Assembly: GCA_913043255.1 (NCBI GenBank)
Contig: CAJWLK010000003.1
Coordinates: 62,001 to 126,000 of the forward strand
Direction of reading: 5' to 3'
Source: an uncultured Gemmatimonadota bacterium
Lineage (GTDB): Bacteria; Gemmatimonadota; Gemmatimonadetes; Palauibacterales; Palauibacteraceae
DNA: 64,000 nucleotides
Under the pieces are notes generated by a model. It ran no database searches. It was not told where the DNA came from and saw nothing but the letters and a program-made list of their open reading frames with translations. The position numbers were made by a program, and so were the translations under genes. Each line of letters opens with the position of its first letter. The stretch's first letter is position 1. Positions 35,714 to 43,273 of the stretch are shown piece by piece.

Positions 35714-38111
35714 GCAATCTCTCCTCGACAATTTTCTTAACCATAGCTGGGTCTGCACGATTACTGGTGGCCTTCATGACCTGGCCCACGAAGAACCCTG
35801 CTAAGCTAATCTGCCCTTCCTGAAACCGTTTGACCTCGGACGGATGTTCATCTACGACTTGTGCAACGATATTGCGAATCATCTCGACATCCGCAATCCG
35901 GCCGAGCCCCTCTACTTCAACTATTTCGCGCGGATCGCCTCCAGAGGTAACTAGTTGCGTCAGTACCGTCTTGGCGACCGCTCGAGAGATGGAGTGGTCC
36001 TCGACTAGGCTGATGAGAGCGCCAAGAGCCTCGGGCTTGAGTGCAGAGGTTTGGTTATCGTCTGAAACCCCCCGTACTTCGTGGATAACCCAATTGGCTA
36101 GCAGTGCTGAATCTACCCCTGTTGCAAGTGCATCTTCGTAGAAAGTCACGGAATCTTCGGAATTGCTAAGGAGATCGGCTAGGTCTTCGGTAAGTTTAAG
36201 GTCAGCAGTAAATCGGTCGTATGCGGCCTTAAGTATGGGATTGGATGCTCGAGCTTTCTCCCGTTCTTTAAATCCACTATCCACCCCAACTAAAGGAAGG
36301 ATTTCGACTTTTTCGTCTCTTTTGGGGGAAGTGTGTCTCCCCGGAGAAGATTTGCCCCATGTATCGCGCAGTGCCACCGTTCGAGTAAAGACTAGGTTCG
36401 TTTCGGTGTCAACTTCTGCACCAGAGTCCGTCGTCTGATCTCGGACAAAGTAGCCGACGCGTTCGAACTGGTATGTGGTCTCTGGAGGATCATCGACCAC
36501 ACTGGGTTCAAGCTGTGCCCCTTGGAGCACCTCGAGAGAGTTTGGGTTGAGAGTTTCCGAGAAATCCTCCACTCCTGCCATAGGGTCAGGGCTGCTGAAA
36601 AGGCGGTCGTAGAGACAAATCTGGGCTGACACGGAATGGTCTGCAGAAACCCAGTGGATTGTTCCACTGGGTTTACGTCCGTCGGGTGCTGAGCCTTCTC
36701 GTGTGTCAGGATCATATGTGCATCGAACCTCTGTAACCGTACCTGTTTCATCTTGAATGACGTCTGTGCAGGTTACAAAGTATCCATGACGCAGGCGGAC
36801 TTCACGGCCCACAGTTAGTCTTTGGAAGCGGGCTGGTGGTTGCAGAGAGAAGTCACCACATTCGATGTAGAGGGTTCGTGAGAAGGGGATTTTTCGGGTT
36901 TGTGGCCACCCTTCCGGAGGATCGTGCACATCCTGCGGAAAGTACGGGGCCTTCAACCACTCGACCTCGCCCTCTGGATAGTTTTCAATGACAACCCGAA
37001 GCGGATCAAGTACTCCCATCACGCGCGGAGTTCGGAGGTTAAGCGCTTCTCGGACTGCCCAGTCAAGCGTCTCAATGGAGATCCGGTTATCCGCCTTTCC
37101 AACCCCGATCTGACCACAAAAGGTGCGGATAGCTTCGGCTGGAATTCCACGTCTCCGCATCCCGGCGATGGTAGGCATGCGAGGGTCATCCCACCCAGCT
37201 ACATGTTCCTCGCGAACAAGCTCAAGGAGTCGACGTTTGCTAACGACTGTGTAGTCTAGATTTCGTCGTGCGAACTCGTACTGACGTGGGCGTGGGTTCC
37301 ATGACCCGAGGTTAGAACCCCCTCCTCCCTCTGCCCCCGGAATTGCATCGATTTCGGCGCACGCCGGTCGCGTGTGTTCGATAAACCAATCGTACAACTC
37401 GCGATTGTCCTGAAACTCAAGCGTACAGATCGAATGCGTGATTCCCTCGATCCCGTCTGACTGTCCATGGGCCCAGTCGTAGAAAGGATAAATTGGCCAG
37501 GTGTTACCCGTACGATAGTGACTGGCATGACGGATCCGGTACATCAGTGGATCACGCATTTTCATATTGGGAGCCGCGAGATCAATTTTTGCTCGGAGGA
37601 CATGTTCTCCGTCTTGGAACGCCCCATCCCTCATCTTTTTGAATAGATCTAGGTTTTCTTTGATCGAACGGTCACGGTATGGGCTCGGACGGCTTGGTTC
37701 TTTAACTGTCCCGCGATACTCGCGAATCTCGGTTTCCGATAGACTGTCGACGTAAGCAAGCCCATCCTTGATCATCTGAAGTGCGAGTTTGTAGAGGGCC
37801 CCAAAGTAATCTGAAGCATAGCGCACCCCACCTTCCCACTCGAATCCTAACCATGCGATATCTCGCGCAATTGCGTCGACATAGTCTGGGTCCTCAGTAG
37901 TCGGATTTGTATCATCCATGCGCAGTGTCGTTCTGCCTCCGTATTCGGCTGCTACTCCAAAGTTCAAACAAACAGCTGAGGCGTGACCGATGTGTAAGAA
38001 GCCATTGGGCTCTGGAGGGAACCGTGTAAGCACCCGGCCACCGTGCTTACCGGATGCAATATCGTCTTCGACGATCTGGCGGATGAAATCTAGATGGCCG
38101 TGTTTAGACAT
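35700..38111 (-). CDS. glnS: Glutaminyl-tRNA synthetase with GatB/YqeY C-terminal domain
   Basis: Class I GlnRS, 803 residues, ~250 longer than E. coli. HIGH motif PNGFLHIGHASAV near residue 35-45, KMSKS variant VVSKRRLLEL, and the beta-barrel anticodon domains up to ~residue 560. From about residue 600 to the end is a helical GatB/YqeY domain (LTEDLADLLSN ... RFQEGQISLAGFFVGQVMKAT), the same tail as in Deinococcus GlnRS, thought to help tRNA binding. A direct GlnRS route implies Gln-tRNA need not be made by GatCAB. The gene overlaps the TonB receptor start by 14 bases. Confidence 0.95.
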   Translation of the reverse strand: MSKHGHLDFIRQIVEDDIASGKHGGRVLTRFPPEPNGFLHIGHASAVCLNFGVAAEYGGRTTLRMDDTNPTTEDPDYVDAIARDIAWLGFEWEGGVRYASDYFGALYKLALQMIKDGLAYVDSLSETEIREYRGTVKEPSRPSPYRDRSIKENLDLFKKMRDGAFQDGEHVLRAKIDLAAPNMKMRDPLMYRIRHASHYRTGNTWPIYPFYDWAHGQSDGIEGITHSICTLEFQDNRELYDWFIEHTRPACAEIDAIPGAEGGGGSNLGSWNPRPRQYEFARRNLDYTVVSKRRLLELVREEHVAGWDDPRMPTIAGMRRRGIPAEAIRTFCGQIGVGKADNRISIETLDWAVREALNLRTPRVMGVLDPLRVVIENYPEGEVEWLKAPYFPQDVHDPPEGWPQTRKIPFSRTLYIECGDFSLQPPARFQRLTVGREVRLRHGYFVTCTDVIQDETGTVTEVRCTYDPDTREGSAPDGRKPSGTIHWVSADHSVSAQICLYDRLFSSPDPMAGVEDFSETLNPNSLEVLQGAQLEPSVVDDPPETTYQFERVGYFVRDQTTDSGAEVDTETNLVFTRTVALRDTWGKSSPGRHTSPKRDEKVEILPLVGVDSGFKEREKARASNPILKAAYDRFTADLKLTEDLADLLSNSEDSVTFYEDALATGVDSALLANWVIHEVRGVSDDNQTSALKPEALGALISLVEDHSISRAVAKTVLTQLVTSGGDPREIVEVEGLGRIADVEMIRNIVAQVVDEHPSEVKRFQEGQISLAGFFVGQVMKATSNRADPAMVKKIVEERLHAGT

Positions 38112-38432
38112 TGGGACATACTAATCGGAAAAGGTCCGATGGGAGAGGTGGGGACTACTTAAGGTTCCCAAGAGCTGAACGGACAGATTTTTCGTCTGCC
38201 CCCTGAATCCATAATGATTTAATGTGGTTGTGGTGACCGTGTAAGATCTTGGTCGCTGCAGTCGTTTCGCTAGAAATGGTACTAATGCCTCGTTAGCGGC
38301 ACAGTTTAGGGGTGGAAGAAGTGAGGCGGATCTTCCGAGCATTGTCAAATAGGCCAGCGATTCCGGTTTGGCTGGATCGCGGTTGGACTCGTACTGCCAA
38401 ATGGACACTGCCCTCATCCGCCTTAAGCCAAC
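38112..38432. other. Intergenic region between the paa operon and glnS
   Basis: About 320 bases. An open frame of 98 codons exists on the reverse strand (38121-38417), but it has no convincing start site and an atypical composition, so I do not call it a gene. Presumably holds the glnS promoter and the end of the paa transcript; no clear terminator seen. Confidence 0.4.
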
Positions 38433-38627
38433 TCAACGCCACCTCATGGTTTCAAACACGGTTCGACAACCGTTGCAATAATATTGGCTTGTCGATGCCT
38501 GTCCTCCAAAAGATGAAAACTGATCCGTGTCGGCCGAATCGCAGAACGGGCACGGGATCGATTTTGGAAGAGATTCTGATTTTACTGGCTCGTCTATCAA
38601 TGACGAGTCGTTTTTTTCGGCTCGCAA
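38433..38627 (-). CDS. PaaD-type zinc-ribbon protein (separate PaaD C-terminal domain)
   Basis: A 64-residue protein matching the C-terminal zinc ribbon of PaaD: IPCPFC, then SSFGGQASTSQYYCNGC and a hydrophobic end (TVFETMRWR). Four cysteines in two CxxC knuckles should bind Zn or support Fe-S transfer to the phenylacetyl-CoA epoxidase. In E. coli this ribbon is fused to the DUF59 part of PaaD; here that part is a separate gene at 39859-40344. The ORF begins at TTG 38627. An ATG at 38644 is one frame off and would connect if the A7 tract (38611-38617) had eight A, so the true start may be there. Last gene of the paa operon. Confidence 0.75.
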   Translation of the reverse strand: MRAEKNDSSLIDEPVKSESLPKSIPCPFCDSADTDQFSSFGGQASTSQYYCNGCRTVFETMRWR

Positions 38628-38688
38628 TTGTTTTTCTCGCTCATGGTTAGTAGGTGGCTGAGTCGAAAGGAGCGGTCAATAGTTAATA

Positions 38689-39516
38689 TTAGAGTAGCGA
38701 TCGATTGCGGTCTCCACGGGCTCGAGCTAACGAGTCCGCATCAGGTCCACCCTCGGATGCGCGCCGACGTACGGGAGACCAACCGTTCCAGTCCGGAGCA
38801 GGTTCACTAACCCACTCTGAGTTTTCTGTATATACTAGGCCGAGATCTCTGACTGTCGGTCCAACACGATTGAGCCAACGCATACGTGCGCAATCTGCAT
38901 TGGTTGACACGATACCGCCTTCAACTAGCGCTTCTATCAGCGGGTCGTTTTCAGGTCCGAACCACCGAAGACAGGCGTTCCAGGCCGTTGCAAAGGCTTT
39001 CCCAAGGGCGTTTTTACCTTCATCCGATGTCATGAGACGAGATGTCCAGCCGCTCCCGTGATCGAAGTGGAAACGTTCTTCTTCTAGAAGTTTGCGAACC
39101 TTGTAATGGATCGGTTCGAAGCAACTTTCCAGGAGCATCTCAACCTGAACTGAAATTGCAGTGTCCCAAAGGAAATTGAGTGCGAGCAACTCGGGCCAAG
39201 ATGAGACGTCACAGTCAAGCAGCTCAGAACTCCGATATTCTTCGGATGTCCGCTCGTGTTCGAGTGCGGCGGGATCATGCCCAAAGTCCTTCAACATTGA
39301 GTAGATGATCCGACCGTGTCCCCATTCGTCCTGTGCCATTGCAGAGCATGCGATGCCGGCCTCTACAGATGGTGCGCCTAAGATCCAGTCCGAGTAGCGA
39401 ATTCCTAACATCCTCTTGTTGTCGGCTAAGCTCAACAACAGGATGCCTAGGTGGCTATGGAGGTCGTCTGGGAGTTCTGCGGCTGACTTGAACCCACTTT
39501 TTGTTGTTTCAGTCAC
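38689..39516 (-). CDS. paaC: Phenylacetyl-CoA 1,2-epoxidase subunit PaaC
   Basis: The structural partner of PaaA in the ring-epoxidising complex, 275 residues, ferritin-like four-helix fold. Recognisable parts: SHLGILLLSLADNKRMLGIRYSDWI at the start (positions ~20-45), MAQDEWGHGRIIYSML, EERFHFDHG, and the C-terminal WSPVRRRASEGG. It has diiron-like E..H residues but in the family acts as the non-catalytic chain. The start is GTG 39516. It follows paaB by 31 bases. Confidence 0.93.
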   Translation of the reverse strand: MTETTKSGFKSAAELPDDLHSHLGILLLSLADNKRMLGIRYSDWILGAPSVEAGIACSAMAQDEWGHGRIIYSMLKDFGHDPAALEHERTSEEYRSSELLDCDVSSWPELLALNFLWDTAISVQVEMLLESCFEPIHYKVRKLLEEERFHFDHGSGWTSRLMTSDEGKNALGKAFATAWNACLRWFGPENDPLIEALVEGGIVSTNADCARMRWLNRVGPTVRDLGLVYTENSEWVSEPAPDWNGWSPVRRRASEGGPDADSLARARGDRNRSLL

Positions 39517-39547
39517 TTGTCTCTATAGGCTTACGGTTTATGCATAT

Positions 39548-39862
39548 TCATGATTCGGCAGGAGTTCCATACCCTGGCGTCGAATCGTTATCCGCCACAG
39601 ATCCTTGTCCCATCGGTGGAGCTCCCCCCAAAGTGAACGGAGCCTGAGTGAGATTGACCGCAGAAAATGCTGTTCGTGGTGCCACTGTCATCTCAAACCA
39701 CTTAGCCTCATCGTAAGTTTGCCAAGCATAAACCCGCGCCAATTTTCGATTGGGTGCAGTGATGGTCCCAACGTGTTCGAATCGATCAGCCCGTTGTTTA
39801 CGCGCAAACACCTCATATATCTGTTCGTCAGGGAAGCCCGTCGTAATTCCGTCGTTTTTCAA
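39548..39862 (-). CDS. paaB: Phenylacetyl-CoA 1,2-epoxidase subunit PaaB
   Basis: A 104-residue protein linking PaaA-PaaC heterodimers. Core: IYEVFARKQRADRFEHVGTI and RVYAWQTYDEAKWFEMTVAPR. The first codon is TTG 39862, overlapping the TGA of paaD by four bases, so translation is coupled. Family length 90-105 residues fits. Confidence 0.92.
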   Translation of the reverse strand: MKNDGITTGFPDEQIYEVFARKQRADRFEHVGTITAPNRKLARVYAWQTYDEAKWFEMTVAPRTAFSAVNLTQAPFTLGGAPPMGQGSVADNDSTPGYGTPAES

Positions 39863-40344
39863 AGAGCGACTCCAAATGATTCCAGTATTTCACGTCCACG
39901 ATTGGAGATCTTAGCGCTCGTCCACGGCGGGTCCCATACAGTATTGATCTCCACCTCGCAGATGTCATCATCTTCTAGTAGGCGTTCGCGCACATCCCAT
40001 TTAATGAAATCCATGCAAGGGCATGCTGTGGCCGTGAAGGTCAGGGAGACCGAGACCACGCCAGTTAGTTCGTCTGCCGCAATGTCCGAAACGAGACCTA
40101 AGTCGAGGATCGAGATTGGGAGTTCAGGGTCCATCACTTCATAGAGAGCATATCGTGCTCGCTCGGTGAGGTCTTGAGGTGCGCGGGGAGGGTCTGGGGG
40201 CGGAGGCAGGTCAATTCGAAGACCGCGGGTCTCTTTTAGAACAGCGGCCAAGTTCATCTGTTCGTCGCACTGCAACTTGTGCGAGGTGTCCCTTTCGTGG
40301 GCATCTCGATTCACGGACAAGACCGGCATCGATTGCGCTGTCAC
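39859..40344 (-). CDS. paaD: PaaD N-terminal (DUF59/MIP18) iron-sulfur assembly factor
   Basis: A 161-residue protein with a MIP18/DUF59 domain: MDPELPISILDLGLV and LTFTATACPCMDFIK hold the conserved DPE and Cys motifs. PaaD aids assembly or maturation of the phenylacetyl-CoA epoxidase system. The usual C-terminal zinc ribbon is absent here and is encoded as a separate small gene at the end of the operon. An extra ~45 residues precede the domain. The start GTG 40344 overlaps the paaA stop as GTGA. Confidence 0.9.
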   Translation of the reverse strand: MTAQSMPVLSVNRDAHERDTSHKLQCDEQMNLAAVLKETRGLRIDLPPPPDPPRAPQDLTERARYALYEVMDPELPISILDLGLVSDIAADELTGVVSVSLTFTATACPCMDFIKWDVRERLLEDDDICEVEINTVWDPPWTSAKISNRGREILESFGVAL

Positions 40345-41279
40345 GTGGAGAGGAGTTTCTCGACGCTAAACCGACTTCTGCGGAGCGAGTCCACATACAC
40401 TTCATTCATCGGCCCCCGTCCCTTCCAACGCTCAAATACCTGTTTCCAGGTTAAAGTCTCGTCAAAAAGCCACCGTCGTTCTTCGGGGTCGTATTGACAT
40501 GGCAGTTCATATTCGAGTTCGACCTGGTCCGCACCTTGGTCGTAATATGCTGGCAAATCGTAGCCGAGTTCCTCGCAGAGTGGTACAACAGCCTTCAGCC
40601 AGGTTTGACGTAGTTGGTCATTTGTCATCCCCTTTAAACGGAAGTCCAGTTGCGCGTTGTGGTGTTTCTTATCATCGGGCATTCCGAACCATTCGACCCC
40701 CATGGGGAACATCCAATCCAGCGTGGCTTGTACAGCTTCTCTGCCGGCGCCACCACTTTCAGCCAACCGACGAAGCCATACTTCCCCATGCCGGAGGTGA
40801 AAGTTTTCTTCAAGACTGACTTTAACCAAGCCGCGCTTCAGGGGCCCATAGCTAGTATTACGGTGTACATCGCTGAGCAAGGTGATACCAGCCCTATCGT
40901 AGAGGGCATGGGCGGTGACTAGAGCTGCCCAGTTGTCAATTGGTTGATCGAAACCATACGGATGTTTGAACTTTGCTGGTTCACGTTCATAGAGCAGCCA
41001 ATGTCGGTCCACTCCGAGATCCTCAAGAAGTCGGTACGCAATATTAGCGTGCCCGAGTTCATCCTGGATGATTGCAGTGGCCGAGACCATGGTGTTTGCG
41101 GTTGGCGCGTCTCGGGTGGCAGTGAAGTAAGCTGGTGCACTCACGAGTTCAGTATCTCCTTGAACCGTAAGTTGCGTGATAAGTGCTTTCTTATATGTCG
41201 CTGTCATATCTGCTTCGGATTCGACAATGAATCCTTCTTGGACTTTTCTCTGCAGCTCTTCGTCCGTTAACTGTCCCAT
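40341..41279 (-). CDS. paaA: Phenylacetyl-CoA 1,2-epoxidase catalytic subunit PaaA
   Basis: The diiron monooxygenase chain that epoxidises the aromatic ring of phenylacetyl-CoA, 312 residues. Diiron ligands are carried by IIQDELGHANIAYRLL and SLEENFHLRHGEVWL, the two ExxH motifs, with more acidic residues between. The open frame extends to 41507, but ATG 41279 gives the family-length product and has GAGGAG ~11 bases upstream. It is preceded by pruA (85-base gap) on the same strand and overlaps paaD. No PaaE reductase, PaaG, PaaZ, PaaJ or PaaK gene is in the window, so the pathway is completed elsewhere. Confidence 0.95.
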   Translation of the reverse strand: MGQLTDEELQRKVQEGFIVESEADMTATYKKALITQLTVQGDTELVSAPAYFTATRDAPTANTMVSATAIIQDELGHANIAYRLLEDLGVDRHWLLYEREPAKFKHPYGFDQPIDNWAALVTAHALYDRAGITLLSDVHRNTSYGPLKRGLVKVSLEENFHLRHGEVWLRRLAESGGAGREAVQATLDWMFPMGVEWFGMPDDKKHHNAQLDFRLKGMTNDQLRQTWLKAVVPLCEELGYDLPAYYDQGADQVELEYELPCQYDPEERRWLFDETLTWKQVFERWKGRGPMNEVYVDSLRRSRFSVEKLLST

Positions 41280-41364
41280 TGAGCAGTGTCTCCTCGAGCC
41301 TGGTCTTGGGTGAGCGGTTTCTGCAATTGAACACTTCGCAGCGGAGAAAGAATGAGTGTACTGC

Positions 41365-43068
41365 TCACTGGTCAGCTTCCATAAAGGGATATCGATAGTC
41401 AAGCGGCGGGTCGAACGTCTCTTTAATAGTCCGCGGTGAAACCCATCGTTGGAGGTTGAGTACTGAACCAGCCTTATCATTCGTCCCGCTGGCTCGGCTG
41501 CCTCCAAACGGTTGTTGTCCTACAACCGCTCCGCTGGGCTTGTCATTGATGTAGTAGTTTCCGGCAGCGTGTCGGAGGGCCGTATTTGCTTCGCGGACTG
41601 CCTTTCGGTCACGGGCGAACACCGCCCCGGTAAGCGCATAGGGTGAAGTCTCATCAACTAGTTTTAAGGTGTCGTCCCACGCTGATGCGGGATATCTGAA
41701 CATCGTTACAACCGGCCCAAAGATTTCTTCGCACATCATCTTGTGGTTGGGGTTGTCTGTCGCTACCAAAGTTGGCTCGATGAAGTATCCCACCGAATCA
41801 TCACATCCCCCTCCGGCAAGGATTTCTGCGTCGGTAGAGTTTTCCGCATGTTCGATGTACGATTTTATACTATCGAAGGCTTTTCGGTCGATAACTGCAC
41901 CCATAAAATTCTGAAAATCGGAAGGATCCCCCACTTTAAGTTCTTTGGTCATTGCTGTCGCCCGTTCTATTACCTCTTCCCATATCGTATCCGGGATGTA
42001 AACGCGTGATGCAGCGGAGCACTTTTGGCCTTGGTACTCGAATCCGCCTCGAACGATAGCCACGGCCACTGCCTGTGGATCTGCACTTTCATGTGCAAGG
42101 ATAAAGTCCTTACCTCCTGTTTCTCCTACCAAACGTGGATATGAACGGTAATTTTCCAGGTTGTCTGCAACAGACTTCCAAAGATGTTGAAATGTCTGAG
42201 TTGAACCGGTGAAATGAATCCCTGCTAAGTCTGGGCTGCTAAGGAGCACATCGCTGATCCTAGAAGCCTTTCCTGGAATGAAGTTGATAACTCCGGGTGG
42301 CATGCCAGCTTCTTCGAGGAGTTTCATTACGTAATACGATGCCAAGACACCCGTGGTGGATGGTTTCCAAATTACAACATTCCCCATTAATGCCGCCGAT
42401 GTAGTGAGATTGCCTCCAATTGCGGTAAAGTTGAAAGGACTAATGGCGTAGATGAACCCCTCGAGCGGTCGGTGATCAATGCGATTCCACATTCCGGGTG
42501 AGGAGATTGGTTGGTGTGCATGTACCTTGTTCGCAAAATGGCTGTTGAATCGCCAAAAATCGACAAGTTCACACGCGGCATCCACCTCCGCCTGAAACGA
42601 GGTTTTGCTTTGCCCGAGCATGGTTGCTGCATTGAGTTTGGTTCGCCATGAGTCCTCGAGCAGGGCAGATGCTCGGAGGAGAATCGCTACGCGTTCTTCC
42701 AGTGGCCATTCTGACCAATCTCGCCAAGCTTCGGCAGAGGCTGTTATCGCAGCCTGGGCCTCGACTTCGGTACCCACATGACAGTGTGCGAGCACATGAG
42801 TATGAGCATGCGGCATAGTTACGTCGAAAGTCTCTGTTGTGCGAATTTCTTTTCCACCAATGATCAAGGGGATTTCGACGACTTCACTCGACTGGCGTAC
42901 CAGTTCTGTTGTTAAATCTGTCCGTTCGGGACTTCCGGGCGCATAGTCGAGGACGGGCTCGTTCCTTGGTGGTGGAGGTGCGCTGTGGGTTTGGTTTCCC
43001 ATGGCAGGTGTTTCCCCTGAGTTTGTGAGCGTCTGGTTGGATTTCCCTCCGACGGTCCTGGCAGTCAA
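41365..43068 (-). CDS. pruA: L-glutamate gamma-semialdehyde (1-pyrroline-5-carboxylate) dehydrogenase
   Basis: An aldehyde dehydrogenase of 567 residues, most like the stand-alone (ALDH4A1/RocA-like) P5C dehydrogenase that finishes proline degradation to glutamate. Catalytic Cys in YQGQKCSAASR and Glu in LVGETGGKD; substrate loop SRASGTNDKAGS. The start is TTG 43068, chosen because a full AAGGAGG is six bases upstream; an internal ATG at 43002 is possible. First gene of the operon pruA-paaADBC. No proline dehydrogenase is next to it. Confidence 0.9.
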   Translation of the reverse strand: MTARTVGGKSNQTLTNSGETPAMGNQTHSAPPPPRNEPVLDYAPGSPERTDLTTELVRQSSEVVEIPLIIGGKEIRTTETFDVTMPHAHTHVLAHCHVGTEVEAQAAITASAEAWRDWSEWPLEERVAILLRASALLEDSWRTKLNAATMLGQSKTSFQAEVDAACELVDFWRFNSHFANKVHAHQPISSPGMWNRIDHRPLEGFIYAISPFNFTAIGGNLTTSAALMGNVVIWKPSTTGVLASYYVMKLLEEAGMPPGVINFIPGKASRISDVLLSSPDLAGIHFTGSTQTFQHLWKSVADNLENYRSYPRLVGETGGKDFILAHESADPQAVAVAIVRGGFEYQGQKCSAASRVYIPDTIWEEVIERATAMTKELKVGDPSDFQNFMGAVIDRKAFDSIKSYIEHAENSTDAEILAGGGCDDSVGYFIEPTLVATDNPNHKMMCEEIFGPVVTMFRYPASAWDDTLKLVDETSPYALTGAVFARDRKAVREANTALRHAAGNYYINDKPSGAVVGQQPFGGSRASGTNDKAGSVLNLQRWVSPRTIKETFDPPLDYRYPFMEADQ

Positions 43069-43181
43069 CGGCTTCCTCCTTCTTCTGTGAGCCTGTTCTG
43101 ATTCGATTTGTCACCAGCCGCAGATTATCGTCTCAGATTCAAACATCTGGTGTTAACGAGGATAAATCGATAATCGTACCG

Positions 43182-43187
43182 TATAAT
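43182..43187 (+). promoter_or_regulatory. Candidate -10 element (TATAAT) before the OmpA-domain gene
   Basis: A perfect TATAAT lies in the divergent region between pruA and the OmpA-domain gene, ~87 bases before the chosen start. No good -35 hexamer is at the expected spacing. A 7-base inverted repeat, ATTATCG at 43125-43131 and CGATAAT at 43168-43174, flanks the stretch upstream and could be an operator. Confidence 0.3.
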
Positions 43188-43273
43188 GTCGTACTCGGAG
43201 GGGCTTCGCCATGAGATCGTAGCCCCGTTCCGATTTGTCGTCGCTGCCAGACAGGGAGGTTGCGATAAATCAG

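Noticed and set aside
38121-38417. 98-codon reverse frame between the zinc-ribbon gene and glnS
   Set aside because: No ribosome site and no recognisable motif; composition not gene-like.
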